Assembly: GCF_002025205.1 (NCBI RefSeq)
Contig: NZ_CP019947.1
Location: 2,828,001 to 2,892,000, forward strand
Reading direction: 5' to 3'
Length of the DNA stretch: 64,000 nt
Source: Pseudomonas sp. CC6-YY-74
Lineage (GTDB): Bacteria > Pseudomonadota > Gammaproteobacteria > Pseudomonadales > Pseudomonadaceae
Part shown: positions 49,577 to 58,230 of the stretch, one piece after another
Layout of the letters: every line of letters begins with the position of its first letter
Numbering within the stretch: position 1 is the first letter of the stretch
The notes under the pieces: generated by a model
The model's input: only the letters and a program-made list of their open reading frames with translations
Database searches by the model: none
Told to the model about the DNA's origin: nothing
Translations under genes and position numbers: made by a program

Positions 49577-49969
49577 TTAACGCTTGGAGTACTGCGGACG
49601 CTTACGCGCTTTACGCAGACCAACCTTCTTACGCTCAACTTCACGAGCATCACGAGTCACGAAGCCAGCCTTGCGCAGAGCAGGACGCAGCGATTCGTCG
49701 TAGTCCATCAGCGCACGAGTGATGCCGTGGCGGATTGCGCCAGCCTGACCACTCACGCCGCCACCGAGAACGGTGACGTAGATATCGAACTTCTCGGTCA
49801 TTTCAACCAATTCCAGCGGCTGACGAACTACCATGCGGGCAGTTTCGCGACCGAAGAAACCGTCGAGAGTACGGTTATTGATAGAGATTTTGCCAGTACC
49901 AGCACGCATGAACACGCGAGCGGTTGCAGTCTTGCGACGGCCAGTGCCGTAATTTTGAGTCGCCGACAT
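49577..49969 (-). CDS. rpsI: 30S ribosomal protein S9
   Basis: 130-residue ribosomal protein whose C-terminal tail reaches the P-site t[42 protein letters not shown] and the basic end [17 protein letters not shown] are diagnostic. ATG 49969 lies 14 bp after the rplM stop; the two form the conserved rplM-rpsI operon ended by the hairpin at 49521-49560. Confidence 0.99.
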   Translation of the reverse strand: MSATQNYGTGRRKTATARVFMRAGTGKISINNRTLDGFFGRETARMVVRQPLELVEMTEKFDIYVTVLGGGVSGQAGAIRHGITRALMDYDESLRPALRKAGFVTRDAREVERKKVGLRKARKRPQYSKR

Positions 49970-49983
49970 AATGAACTATTCCG

Positions 49984-50412
49984 TTAAAACTTCAGTTCTT
50001 GGGGCTGCTGAGCAGTGTGAGGGTGAGCAGCGCCCGCATACACTTTCAGCTTACGGTACATGTCGCGACCCAGCGGATTCTTCGGCAGCATGCCTTTGAC
50101 CGCGGTCTCGATCACACGTTCTGGCGCCTTGGCGATCAACTTTTCGAAGCTGATCGACTTGATGCCGCCCGGAAAACCGGAGTGAGAGTAGTACATCTTG
50201 TCGGTGGTCTTGGCACCAGTCACACGTACCTGCTCTGCATTGATCACGACGATGTAGTCGCCGGTATCTACGTGCGGAGTGTACTCAGGCTTATGCTTGC
50301 CACGCAGACGGCTGGCAATTTCGGTAGCCAGACGACCCAGTGTCTGACCCGCAGCGTCGACGACGAACCAGTCGCGCTTTACTGTTTCCGGTTTAGCAGT
50401 AAAAGTTTTCAT
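49984..50412 (-). CDS. rplM: 50S ribosomal protein L13
   Basis: 142-residue early-assembly protein of the large subunit. [44 protein letters not shown] and [27 protein letters not shown] are diagnostic. ATG 50412 gives the universal N-terminus. A strong promoter lies at 50455-50483 and the short leader contains a small hairpin (CAGGG/CCCTG, 50425-50438) that might serve feedback control, though this is untested. Confidence 0.99.
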   Translation of the reverse strand: MKTFTAKPETVKRDWFVVDAAGQTLGRLATEIASRLRGKHKPEYTPHVDTGDYIVVINAEQVRVTGAKTTDKMYYSHSGFPGGIKSISFEKLIAKAPERVIETAVKGMLPKNPLGRDMYRKLKVYAGAAHPHTAQQPQELKF

Positions 50413-50454
50413 TCTTTATAGCCTCAGGGGCCGCCCTGATAAATAAGACGGCGG

Positions 50455-50483
50455 ATCTTACTGAATAGTGCTTACTTTGACAA
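50455..50483 (-). promoter_or_regulatory. Sigma-70 promoter of rplM-rpsI
   Basis: Minus strand -35 TTGTCA (50483-50478), 17-base spacer, -10 TAAGAT (50460-50455), about 45 bp before rplM. The rest of the 248-bp gap to the aldo-keto reductase shows no gene. Confidence 0.65.
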
Positions 50484-50660
50484 GTCAAAGGCAGCCGAAA
50501 ACGGGCGCTATCGGGGGCTCGGGTCAGCGCGTCCGTAATACGGCAAGATTCTTCGGCAGGCGGCGCATCACTTCCACCGCAGAAAGAGGTGCGCAATTAT
50601 GCCGATTGCGAAAAAAAATTCAACCTGCTTGTATGGTTGTTTTACGAAAAGGAGCAGCAA

Positions 50661-51698
50661 ATGGATTATCGCCAGTTAGGCCGCACCGATTTGCGCGTCA
50701 GCACCCTCTGCCTCGGCAGCATGACCTGGGGTGAACAGAACAGCGCTGACGAGGCATTCGCCCAGATCGAGCGCAGCAAGGCCCACGGCGTCAATTTCAT
50801 CGACACTGCCGAGATGTACCCGGTGCCGCCGCGCGCCGATACCTACAGCAAGACCGAGCAGATCATCGGCGAGTACTTCAAACGACACGGTGATCGCGCC
50901 GACTGGGTGCTAGCGAGCAAGATCGCCGGCCCCGGCAACGGTATCGACTACATCCGTGGCGGCAACCTGAAATTCAACCGCAAACACCTGGTCGCCGCAC
51001 TGGACGCTAGCCTGAAACGCCTGCAGACCGACTGGATCGACCTCTACCAACTGCACTGGCCAGAGCGCCCGAGCAACTTCTTCGGCCAGCTCGGCTATCG
51101 CCACCAGAACAACGAGTTCACCGCCCTGGAAGAAACCCTGGCGGTGCTCGACGAACAGGTAAGAGCCGGCAAGATCCGCCACATCGGCCTGTCCAACGAA
51201 ACGCCCTGGGGCACCATGAAATTCCTCCAGCTGGCCGAAAGCCACGGCAAGCCGCGCGTGGCCTCGATCCAGAATCCCTACAACCTGCTCAACCGCAGCT
51301 TCGAGGTCGGCCTGGCGGAAGTCGCCATGCGCGAACAGTGCGGCCTGCTGGCATACTCACCGCTGGCGTTCGGCATGCTTTCCGGAAAATACGAGGGTGG
51401 CGCCCGTCCGGCCAACGCACGGCTCAGCCTGTTCAGCCGCTTTACCCGCTACACCAACTCGCAATCCGAGACGGCCTGCTCGCGCTATGTCGCCCTGGCC
51501 CGCGAACACGGCCTGGATCCGGCGCAAATGGCCCTGGCCTTCGTCACCGCCCAGCCGTTCGTGACCAGCAATATCATCGGCGCCACTACGATGGAGCAGC
51601 TGGAGGCCAACCTGATGAGCAGCGAACTGACTCTCGACGATGAACTGTTGGCCAGCATAGAGGCTATTCACCAGGCGCAACCCAACCCAGCCCCCTGA
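50661..51698 (+). CDS. Aldo/keto reductase (Tas-like)
   Basis: NADPH-dependent TIM-barrel oxidoreductase of the AKR superfamily. The 345-residue product starts MDYRQLGRTDLRVSTLCLGS and carries the catalytic tetrad D48/Y53 (FIDTAEMY), K87 (WVLASKIAG) and H132 (LYQLHWPER), with the cofactor-binding GLLAYSPLAFGML and IIGATTMEQL segments. ATG 50661 has AAGGAG at 50648-50654. Closest in architecture to E. coli Tas; substrate unknown. Sits in PAO1 order (PA4434), convergent with the acyl-CoA dehydrogenase. Confidence 0.92.
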   Translation: MDYRQLGRTDLRVSTLCLGSMTWGEQNSADEAFAQIERSKAHGVNFIDTAEMYPVPPRADTYSKTEQIIGEYFKRHGDRADWVLASKIAGPGNGIDYIRGGNLKFNRKHLVAALDASLKRLQTDWIDLYQLHWPERPSNFFGQLGYRHQNNEFTALEETLAVLDEQVRAGKIRHIGLSNETPWGTMKFLQLAESHGKPRVASIQNPYNLLNRSFEVGLAEVAMREQCGLLAYSPLAFGMLSGKYEGGARPANARLSLFSRFTRYTNSQSETACSRYVALAREHGLDPAQMALAFVTAQPFVTSNIIGATTMEQLEANLMSSELTLDDELLASIEAIHQAQPNPAP

Positions 51699-51713
51699 GC
51701 ACTGCCGGAGCCA

Positions 51714-51744
51714 GGCGTAGGGCGTCTTACACACGCCCTACGCC
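51714..51744. repeat. 12-bp-arm inverted repeat between convergent genes
   Basis: GGCGTAGGGCGT at 51714-51725 is the exact complement of ACGCCCTACGCC at 51733-51744, loop CTTACAC. It fills the 57-bp gap between the aldo-keto reductase and acyl-CoA dehydrogenase stops. It probably acts as a shared transcript end, though no T-tract follows. Confidence 0.6.
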
Positions 51745-51755
51745 CAGGCCCGCAT

Positions 51756-52892
51756 CTACAACGAACGCGCAATGATTTCCTTCATGATCTCGTTGGTTCC
51801 AGCGTAGATGCGCTGCACCCGGGCATCGGCCCAGGCGCGCGCCACCGGGTATTCCCACATATAGCCGTAACCGCCATGCAACTGCACACACTCGTCGAGC
51901 ACCTTGCACTGCAGGTCGGTGCCCCAGTACTTGAGCATCGCGGCGGTCGGCACATCCAGCTTGCCCTGCAGGTGTAATTCGAGACAACGATCGAGAAAGA
52001 CCCGACCAATCTGAATTTCCGTGGCCATTTCCGCCAGCTTGAAGCGGGTGTTCTGGAAATCCGCGATGGCCTTGCCGAACGCCTTGCGCTCACGGGTGTA
52101 GTCCAGGGTCCACTGCAACGCCGCCTCGGCCGAGGCCAGGGCACCGATACCGACGGTCAGGCGCTCCTGAGGCAGTTCCTGCATCAGATAGGCGAAGCCC
52201 ATACCTGCCTGACCCAGCAGGTTTTCCCTGGGCACACGCACATCCTGGAAGAACAACTCGGAGGTATCCTGGGCCTTCATGCCGACCTTTTCCAGGCGCT
52301 TGCCCCTGGAGAAGCCCGGCGTGGTCGCCTCGACCAGAAACAGGCTGGTGCCCTTGGCCCCGGCTTTCGGATCGGTCTTGGCCACCACGATGACCAGATC
52401 GGCCAGGTAGCCGTTGGTGATAAAGGTCTTGGAGCCGTTGATCACATAGTCGTCACCATCCAGCACCGCCGTGGTTTTCACCCCCTGCAGGTCGGAGCCG
52501 GCGCCTGGCTCGGTCATGGCGATGGCCGTGACCATTTCGCCGGACACCAGCCTGGGCAGGTATTTGTGCTTCAGCGCCTCTGAGCCGTAATGCAGGATGT
52601 AAGGCGCCACGATGTCGGAATGCAGGGAGAAACCGATCCCGGTCAGCCCCAGGCGGCCGACCTCCTCGATCACCACCGTACTGTAGAGAAAATCGGCAGC
52701 CATGCCGCCATACTCTTCCGGGATATGCGAGCAGAGCATTCCCGCCTCGCCCGCCTTGTTCCACAGCTGGCGATCGATATGCCCATCCTTTTCCCACTGC
52801 GCATGAAAGGGCACGGCTTCCTGCTCGAGAAACTTGCGCACGCTGTCGCGGAAGAGCTCATGGTCGGAGCTGAATAGGGTTCTGGGGATCAT
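51756..52892 (-). CDS. Acyl-CoA dehydrogenase, long-chain (LCAD)-like
   Basis: FAD flavoenzyme that makes the alpha-beta double bond in acyl-CoA. The 378-residue product has AMTEPGAGSDLQGVKT and the C-terminal HGGYGYMWEYPVARAWADARVQ region. The usual catalytic Glu of YEGT is Ala (IYAGTNEIMKEI), but E243 in MQELPQERL sits where long-chain and isovaleryl-CoA dehydrogenases keep their base, so it should be active. ATG 52892 follows a perfect inverted repeat (52937-52954) that looks like a TetR operator. Corresponds to PAO1 PA4435. Chain-length preference is inferred only. Confidence 0.91.
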   Translation of the reverse strand: MIPRTLFSSDHELFRDSVRKFLEQEAVPFHAQWEKDGHIDRQLWNKAGEAGMLCSHIPEEYGGMAADFLYSTVVIEEVGRLGLTGIGFSLHSDIVAPYILHYGSEALKHKYLPRLVSGEMVTAIAMTEPGAGSDLQGVKTTAVLDGDDYVINGSKTFITNGYLADLVIVVAKTDPKAGAKGTSLFLVEATTPGFSRGKRLEKVGMKAQDTSELFFQDVRVPRENLLGQAGMGFAYLMQELPQERLTVGIGALASAEAALQWTLDYTRERKAFGKAIADFQNTRFKLAEMATEIQIGRVFLDRCLELHLQGKLDVPTAAMLKYWGTDLQCKVLDECVQLHGGYGYMWEYPVARAWADARVQRIYAGTNEIMKEIIARSL

Positions 52893-52936
52893 GCTGGCAC
52901 CTAATAGCGAAGCGTCTGAAAGATGCCTCGACTTTA

Positions 52937-52954
52937 ACCAAGCAAACGCTTGGT
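52937..52954. promoter_or_regulatory. Putative TetR-type operator upstream of the acyl-CoA dehydrogenase
   Basis: ACCAAGC-AAAC-GCTTGGT is a perfect 7-bp-arm inverted repeat 44 bp before the acyl-CoA dehydrogenase start and 77 bp before the divergent GlxA-like regulator. Operators of the form ACCnAGC..GCTnGGT are common for TetR-family repressors of acyl-CoA genes. Confidence 0.5.
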
Positions 52955-53031
52955 CGCACTGGACACAACCGCCAAAAAATAAGACGATCCAGCCAGACGA
53001 TGACCACTTAGCCTTGATAAGAACCCTAATT

Positions 53032-54036
53032 ATGCTTACTCAGCAGTCGCCGCCCTTGCGGCGCGTCAGTATCCTCGCCACCGAAGGGGTATTTGCCTCG
53101 ACCCTGATGCAGGCCAAGGACTTTTTCCACATGGCCAGTCTGCGTTACGGCAAACAGCAAGGACTCGGCCTGACCGAGACCTTCGAGATTCGCCTGGTCA
53201 GCCCGGACGGCCAGCCGGTGCGCAGCTTCAGCAACGTCATGATCCCGGTTGACGGCGGCCTCGACGCCACCGATGTGATTATCCTGCCCACCTTCTGGGA
53301 CGATTTCGACGCGCTCTGCCAGCACCACCCACAGGTACTCCGCTGGCTACAAGAGCGCCACGCAGGCGGCAGCGCAATCTGCGGCGAAGCCAAAGGGGTG
53401 TTCTGGATGGCCCAGGCCGGCTTGCTCGACGGCAAGGAAGCCACCACCTACTGGCGCTTCTTCCGCGAGTTCGCCGAGCGCTTCCCCAAGGTATTGCTCA
53501 ACCAGGAGAAACACCTGTCGGACGCCGACAATCTGTACTGCGCCGGTGGCGTGACCTCGGCCTGCGACCTTTACATCTACCTGATTGAGCGTTATTGCGG
53601 CGCCAGCGTGGCCCAGGGCGTGGCCCGCGACATCCTCTACGAAGTACAGCGCAGCTACACCCCCGGCCGGATCGGCTTTGGCGGGCAGAAACTGCACCAC
53701 GACCTGACCATCCTGCAGATCCAGCAATGGCTGGAAGAGCACTTCACCGACAAATTCCGCTTCGAGGACGTGGCCCGCGAGCACGGCATGAGTATCCGCA
53801 ACTTCATGCGCCGGTTCCAGGCCGCCACTGGCGACAAACCCCTGCATTACCTGCAACGACTGCGCATCGAAACGGCGAAAAGCCTGCTCAGCGCCACGCG
53901 CAAGAGCATCAAGACCATCAGTTACGAAGTCGGCTACGACGACGCCAGCTTCTTCGCCCGCCTGTTCCGCCAACACACAGAGCTGTCACCCAACCTGTAT
54001 CGCCGACAGTTCCAGCACAAGGACGCTCAGGTGTAA
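53032..54036 (+). CDS. GlxA/AraC-family transcriptional regulator (DJ-1/PfpI domain plus HTH)
   Basis: A 334-residue regulator. The N-terminal class-I glutamine amidotransferase-like domain (RRVSILATEGVFASTLMQ ... GGLDATDVIILPTFWDDFDAL ... GSAICGEAKGVFWMAQAGLLDGKEAT) senses an unknown small molecule; C in the SAICGEAKG nucleophile-elbow position is kept. The C-terminal AraC domain has two helix-turn-helices (FRFEDVAREHGMSIRNFMRRF and IKTISYEVGYDDASFFARLF). ATG 53032 is chosen, upstream codons being unconserved. Divergent from the acyl-CoA dehydrogenase, so it may control it. PAO1 PA4436-like. Confidence 0.9.
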   Translation: MLTQQSPPLRRVSILATEGVFASTLMQAKDFFHMASLRYGKQQGLGLTETFEIRLVSPDGQPVRSFSNVMIPVDGGLDATDVIILPTFWDDFDALCQHHPQVLRWLQERHAGGSAICGEAKGVFWMAQAGLLDGKEATTYWRFFREFAERFPKVLLNQEKHLSDADNLYCAGGVTSACDLYIYLIERYCGASVAQGVARDILYEVQRSYTPGRIGFGGQKLHHDLTILQIQQWLEEHFTDKFRFEDVAREHGMSIRNFMRRFQAATGDKPLHYLQRLRIETAKSLLSATRKSIKTISYEVGYDDASFFARLFRQHTELSPNLYRRQFQHKDAQV

Positions 54037-54127
54037 GTACGCCACAAGCGGACCAGGGCACCGCGGCGGCGCGGACAAGCCCATTGCCGGTCCTGAAGAC
54101 GTGCCGCTTGCCGCGCAAATCTGTGGT

Positions 54128-55222
54128 TTACGGCTTATGCGGTCGCGACAGAAACTCATGGGACTGCATTTCGAGCAACCGGCTCAGGGTGCGCTGGAAC
54201 TCGAAATTCAGGCGACCGCCCTTATAGAGGTCTTTCAACTCGACTTCGGCGGAAATGATCAGCTTGACGTTGCGATCGTAGAACTCGTCCACCAAATTGA
54301 TGAAGCGCCGCGCCATATCGTCCGTATGCACGTCCATCTGTTCGACATTGGCCAGCAACACCGCGTGGAATATCTTGCCCAGCTCGATGTAATCGTTCTG
54401 ACTGCGCGGACCGTCGCACAGCTCGCGAAACTCGAACCAACCTACGTCATCGCCGATCTTACGCGCGGTCAGGCTGCGGTTCTCGATCATCAAAGCCTCG
54501 TGCTCCTGCACCACACAGTGCTCGGGCAACAGGCTTCTGAAGCTCTTTTCCAGGCTCGCTTCGGCCGCCGCATCCAGCGGCCAATGAAACAGCTCGGCCT
54601 GCTCCAGCGCGCGTAGACGGTAATCGATACCGCTGTCGACGTTGACGATCTCGGTGTGTGCTTTCAGCAAGGCGATGGCCGGCAGAAAGCGCGCACGCTG
54701 CAAGCCATCCTTGTACAGGCCATCCGGCACTATGTTAGAGGTCGCCACCAGACTCACACCGTTCTTGAACAATTCCTCGAGCAGCGTGGCGAGGATCATC
54801 GCATCGGTGATGTCGGAGACGAAGAACTCGTCGAAGCAGATCACCCGCGCCTCGTCGGCAAAACGCTGGCCGATGATCACCAGCGGATTCTTCTCGCCTT
54901 TGAGGGTGCGCATTTCTTCATGCACGCGCTTCATGAAGCGGTGGAAGTGCGTGCGCACCTTGCGCTCGAACGGCAACGAATCGAAGAATGTATCGACCAG
55001 GTAGGTCTTGCCGCGACCCACCCCGCCCCAGAAGTACAGGCCCTTGACCGGCCCCTGCGGCTTTCTGCTGAACAGCTTGCCGAATACCCCGGACGTTCCC
55101 TTTTCAGCCGCGACCAAGTCGTCGTACAGCCGCTGCAGGTGACGCACCGCTGTTTCCTGGGCCGCATCGTGGAAAAATTCGGGCCGTTCGAGATCGGCCT
55201 GGTAGCGCGCAAGGGGAGTCAT
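54128..55222 (-). CDS. zapE: Cell division ATPase ZapE (AFG1-like)
   Basis: P-loop ATPase of the AFG1 family; in E. coli ZapE joins the Z-ring late in division. The 364-residue product has Walker A YFWGGVGRGKTYLVD, Walker B RVICFDEFFVSDITD, the sensor-like VSLVATSNIVPDGLYKDGLQR and C-terminal RRFINLVDEFYDRNVKLIIS. ATG 55222 gives MTPLARYQADLERPEFFHD as in relatives. Followed downstream by a 91-bp gap with nothing recognisable before the convergent regulator. Confidence 0.94.
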   Translation of the reverse strand: MTPLARYQADLERPEFFHDAAQETAVRHLQRLYDDLVAAEKGTSGVFGKLFSRKPQGPVKGLYFWGGVGRGKTYLVDTFFDSLPFERKVRTHFHRFMKRVHEEMRTLKGEKNPLVIIGQRFADEARVICFDEFFVSDITDAMILATLLEELFKNGVSLVATSNIVPDGLYKDGLQRARFLPAIALLKAHTEIVNVDSGIDYRLRALEQAELFHWPLDAAAEASLEKSFRSLLPEHCVVQEHEALMIENRSLTARKIGDDVGWFEFRELCDGPRSQNDYIELGKIFHAVLLANVEQMDVHTDDMARRFINLVDEFYDRNVKLIISAEVELKDLYKGGRLNFEFQRTLSRLLEMQSHEFLSRPHKP

Positions 55223-55385
55223 ATTCGTTAGCCGGGCAAGTAAAACGGGGGCGTAACTTTAACGACGCCCCCGCAACTTGGCAATCGGCTAGCCTGGTGC
55301 CGAGCACGGAGAAAAGCCGCGCAGCCATGGTGAGCTGCGTCGGAGCGCACCTCAACGGGCAAAGCCCGCCCCGCTCGACAAGGCC

Positions 55386-56732
55386 TTATTCCTGCGGCGC
55401 CAGCGCCTCGCGCAAACGCTGGAGAGCCGCCCGGCAGGTGGTGACATCGGCAAACGCCGGGCTTTGCGCCACGCACTCACCGTCTAACCACACAGTAAAG
55501 CCGTCACTCTCTTCACGTAGATCCAGCGGCTGGCCCGACTGCAGGCGTTTGTTCACCTGCCCTGCAGACTTGCCGTCGGCAAACGGCTTGGACAGCAGCA
55601 GTTGCTCGCCAGCGGCGTCCAGCAGACGGAAGCGGAAGCTGCCGTCTTCGTCACGAAAGCTGACGAACCGCGCGCTCTTGCTCGCCTTCTTCTTGCCGCT
55701 CTCGGCACCGACGGACTGACTGCGGAAGGAACGCAGACCAACAGCCTCGCGCAACTCGCCAAGGAAGGGCGTGGCAATCTTGCGCGCCTTGGCCGCACCG
55801 GCCAGCAGGATATCTTCCAGCTCGGCGGGCTTTTCGATCAGGGCGTGATAACGCTCACGCGCCTCGCCCAACTCGGCCTCGAGCAGCTGAAACAATTGCT
55901 GCTTGGCTTCACCCCAGGCCAGCCCCTTGATCAGTTCGGCGCGAAAATCCGCCTGCTGGGTCGGTGCGGCGAAGGCCTGGTACAGGGTGAACAGATGGGA
56001 GCTATCCGGATCCTTGGGTTCACCGGGCAACCTGGAGTCGGTCACGATGCGCGCAATCGCATCCTTGAGCTGTTTGGCATTGCCGAACAGCGGAATGGTG
56101 TTGTCATAGCTCTTGCTCATCTTGCGCCCGTCCAGGCCCGGCAGAGTCGCTACATCTTCCTCGATCACCGCCTCGGGCAGGGTGAACAGCTCCTTACCCT
56201 GGCCGAACAGGTGGTTGAAGCGCTGGGCGATATCGCGAGCCATTTCCACGTGCTGGATCTGGTCGCGACCGACCGGCACCTTGTGCGCATTGAACATCAG
56301 AATGTCAGCAGCCATCAGCACCGGGTAGCTGAACAAGCCCATGGTGACACCGGCATCCGCGTCCTCGCCCTGCTCGACATTCTTGTCCACCGACGCCTTG
56401 TAGGCATGCGCGCGATTGAGCAGACCTTTACCCGCAACACAGCTGAGCAGCCAGCACAGCTCGGGGATCTCCGGAATATCGGACTGACGGTAGAAGGTCG
56501 CCCGGCTCACATCAAGACCGCAGGCCAGCCAGGTCGCCGCGATTTCCAGGCGCGAGCGCTGGATCCGCGCCGGATCATCACACTTGATCAGTGCGTGGTA
56601 ATCGGCGAGAAAATAGAAGGAGTCCGCATCGGCTGCGCGACTGGCGACTATCGCCGGGCGGATGGCGCCGGCGTAGTTGCCGAGATGCGGGGTGCCGGTG
56701 GTGGTTATGCCGGTAAGGATACGAGTGGTCAT
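55386..56732 (-). CDS. trpS: Tryptophanyl-tRNA synthetase (with C-terminal extension)
   Basis: Charges tRNA-Trp. The 448-residue class I synthetase has the HIGH-equivalent TPHLGN (14-19), [17 protein letters not shown] and KMSKS (204-208). Unlike the roughly 335-residue E. coli enzyme it carries an extra domain of about 100 residues at the C-terminus ([24 protein letters not shown] ...), resembling a DUF1508/YegP-type fold, a form common in pseudomonads. ATG 56732. The 163-bp gap to zapE holds no recognisable gene. Confidence 0.96.
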   Translation of the reverse strand: MTTRILTGITTTGTPHLGNYAGAIRPAIVASRAADADSFYFLADYHALIKCDDPARIQRSRLEIAATWLACGLDVSRATFYRQSDIPEIPELCWLLSCVAGKGLLNRAHAYKASVDKNVEQGEDADAGVTMGLFSYPVLMAADILMFNAHKVPVGRDQIQHVEMARDIAQRFNHLFGQGKELFTLPEAVIEEDVATLPGLDGRKMSKSYDNTIPLFGNAKQLKDAIARIVTDSRLPGEPKDPDSSHLFTLYQAFAAPTQQADFRAELIKGLAWGEAKQQLFQLLEAELGEARERYHALIEKPAELEDILLAGAAKARKIATPFLGELREAVGLRSFRSQSVGAESGKKKASKSARFVSFRDEDGSFRFRLLDAAGEQLLLSKPFADGKSAGQVNKRLQSGQPLDLREESDGFTVWLDGECVAQSPAFADVTTCRAALQRLREALAPQE

Positions 56733-56755
56733 GGCTATCGCTTATAAGGCTGCAA

Positions 56756-57391
56756 TCAGTTCGAAAGGCGCGGCAGCAGCAGATCCTTGAGATCGGTCAG
56801 CTTGCCGTGAAAAAAGTGGCCGCATTCTGCCACTTTCAGCAGCTCATGGGCACGCCCCAAGCCGGCGGACCAAGCATAAACCGCCTGCGGATCGATCACT
56901 TCATCGGCCTCAGGCTGGATCAGCGTCAGCGGGCAGCGCTGCGCCAGCGGATTCTCGGCAGTCAGCCGGCTGACCGCTGGCGCCACCATGCATAAATGCG
57001 CTAGCTCCACGCCTTGATGTTCCAGGCGCCCACCGAGGCTGGCGGCGACAAAGCCACCGAAGGAAAAGCCCAGCAGGGTCAGGGGCAGCTGCGGGTAGTG
57101 CTTGCGCAGCCAATGGGCCACCGCCTCCGCGTCATCCACCTCGCCACTGTGCATGTCATGGCTACCGGCACTGGCGCCGACACCCCGATAATTGAAACGC
57201 AGGGTAGCCAGACCGGCATCACGGGCAGTGCGCTGCAGGGTCGAGACGACCTTGTTGAGCATGGTTCCACCCTGCGCCGGATTGGGGTGGCAGATCAGCG
57301 CAACGCCGCGCGCGTCGGCCACATCGAGAGACAGGGCTTCCAGCTGGCCGCAGGGGCCATCGATAAAAACAGGGGTTTCGCGGGTGAGCAA
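56756..57391 (-). CDS. Alpha/beta hydrolase
   Basis: A 211-residue hydrolase of the family related to dienelactone hydrolase/YsoA-like esterases. It has the oxyanion strand VALICHPNPAQGGTMLNKVV, nucleophile elbow GFSFGGFVA (Ser), the acid after LIQPEADEVIDP and final His in ECGHFFHG. The N-terminal GVGASAGSHDMHSGEVDD segment is typical of the PA4440/YqiA-type hydrolases. Substrate unknown. It follows trpS on the same strand (24 bp upstream of the trpS start). Confidence 0.88.
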   Translation of the reverse strand: MLTRETPVFIDGPCGQLEALSLDVADARGVALICHPNPAQGGTMLNKVVSTLQRTARDAGLATLRFNYRGVGASAGSHDMHSGEVDDAEAVAHWLRKHYPQLPLTLLGFSFGGFVAASLGGRLEHQGVELAHLCMVAPAVSRLTAENPLAQRCPLTLIQPEADEVIDPQAVYAWSAGLGRAHELLKVAECGHFFHGKLTDLKDLLLPRLSN

Positions 57392-57531
57392 CGGTGAACT
57401 CCGTGACCTCTTAGAGGGTCGACTCGTCTAGCTGACAGCCTGCGCCGCACACACTTCGGCATCGCATTGCGGTATACAGCGCAGGTTCCAGCCGTTAACG
57501 TAAAGCAAAGCCGTTTAGAGAGGAAGGACTC

Positions 57532-57975
57532 GTGGAACAGACGCTCACAGCCTGGTTGCTACCGGCCATCACCCTGGTAGCCGGCATCGCCATCGGCTTC
57601 CTGATTGCTCGCCTTGCGCCCAATGCAGCCCCCGGCCGCACACAACGCCAGTTGGACGAGATCCAGGAACGCTTCGACACCTACCAAAGCGAAGTGGTAA
57701 CCCACTTCAACACCACTGCCAATCTGGTGAAGAAGCTCACCCAGAGCCATCAGGACGTGCAACAACACCTCTCCGAAGGGGCCAACCGCCTGGCACTCGA
57801 CGAACTGACCCGCCAGCGCCTGCTCGCCAGCCTGCACGCAGAAGACGGCGGCAGCGAACGACGCGAGCGCTTGAAGCCTCCGGCGTCCCAGGAAATGCCC
57901 AAGGACTATGCGCCGAAAAGCGCCGATATACCGGGCATGCTCGACGAAAGCTACGGCCTGAAGAACAAACGCTGA
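57532..57975 (+). CDS. YhcB/ZapG family membrane-anchored coiled-coil protein (DUF1043)
   Basis: A 147-residue protein with one N-terminal membrane helix (about 7-27, LLPAITLVAGIAIGFLIARL) and a cytosolic coiled coil (QRQLDEIQERFDTYQSEVVTHFNTTANLVKKL), the DUF1043 signature. E. coli YhcB links envelope growth and division. Start GTG 57532 is preceded by AGGAAGG; no ATG lies before the helix. Divergent from the hydrolase. The 57976-58179 gap shows no gene. Confidence 0.9.
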   Translation: MEQTLTAWLLPAITLVAGIAIGFLIARLAPNAAPGRTQRQLDEIQERFDTYQSEVVTHFNTTANLVKKLTQSHQDVQQHLSEGANRLALDELTRQRLLASLHAEDGGSERRERLKPPASQEMPKDYAPKSADIPGMLDESYGLKNKR

Positions 57976-58179
57976 GCGCACTCGGAGCCGGCTGACACTC
58001 ACCCGGCCCAACAAAAAGCTCGGTACTGGTTGAGCTGCAACTCGCTGTTGCTACCTGCTGCATAGGCATGCGTTGCCCTGCACGAGTGGCCGGGGGGCGT
58101 TGCGCTTCAGCCGCGAAATCCACCCCTACAGAAAGACTATGGCGCCATAAGTGCTCACAACGGCTAATTGGCACATAGC

Positions 58180-58217
58180 TAACAAAAAGCCCCGCTCAAG
58201 AGCGGGGCTTTTTGTTA
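58180..58217. terminator. Bidirectional terminator downstream of cysNC
   Basis: TAACAAAAAGCCCCGCTC pairs perfectly with GAGCGGGGCTTTTTGTTA around loop AA (18-bp arms), with T-runs on both strands. It lies 14 bp past the cysNC stop and faces the yhcB-like gene from the other side. Confidence 0.94.
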
Positions 58218-58230
58218 GGCGTACGATCCG

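Noticed and set aside
51756..52892. Apparent loss of the catalytic Glu (YAGT instead of YEGT) in the acyl-CoA dehydrogenase
   Set aside because: Long-chain and isovaleryl-type dehydrogenases use a Glu in the ERL helix, which is present (E243), so the enzyme is not predicted dead.
56807..56822. A third TTTTTTCAC sequence resembling a ColR box
   Set aside because: It lies inside the alpha/beta hydrolase coding region and mismatches the 5' half of the consensus; chance occurrence.
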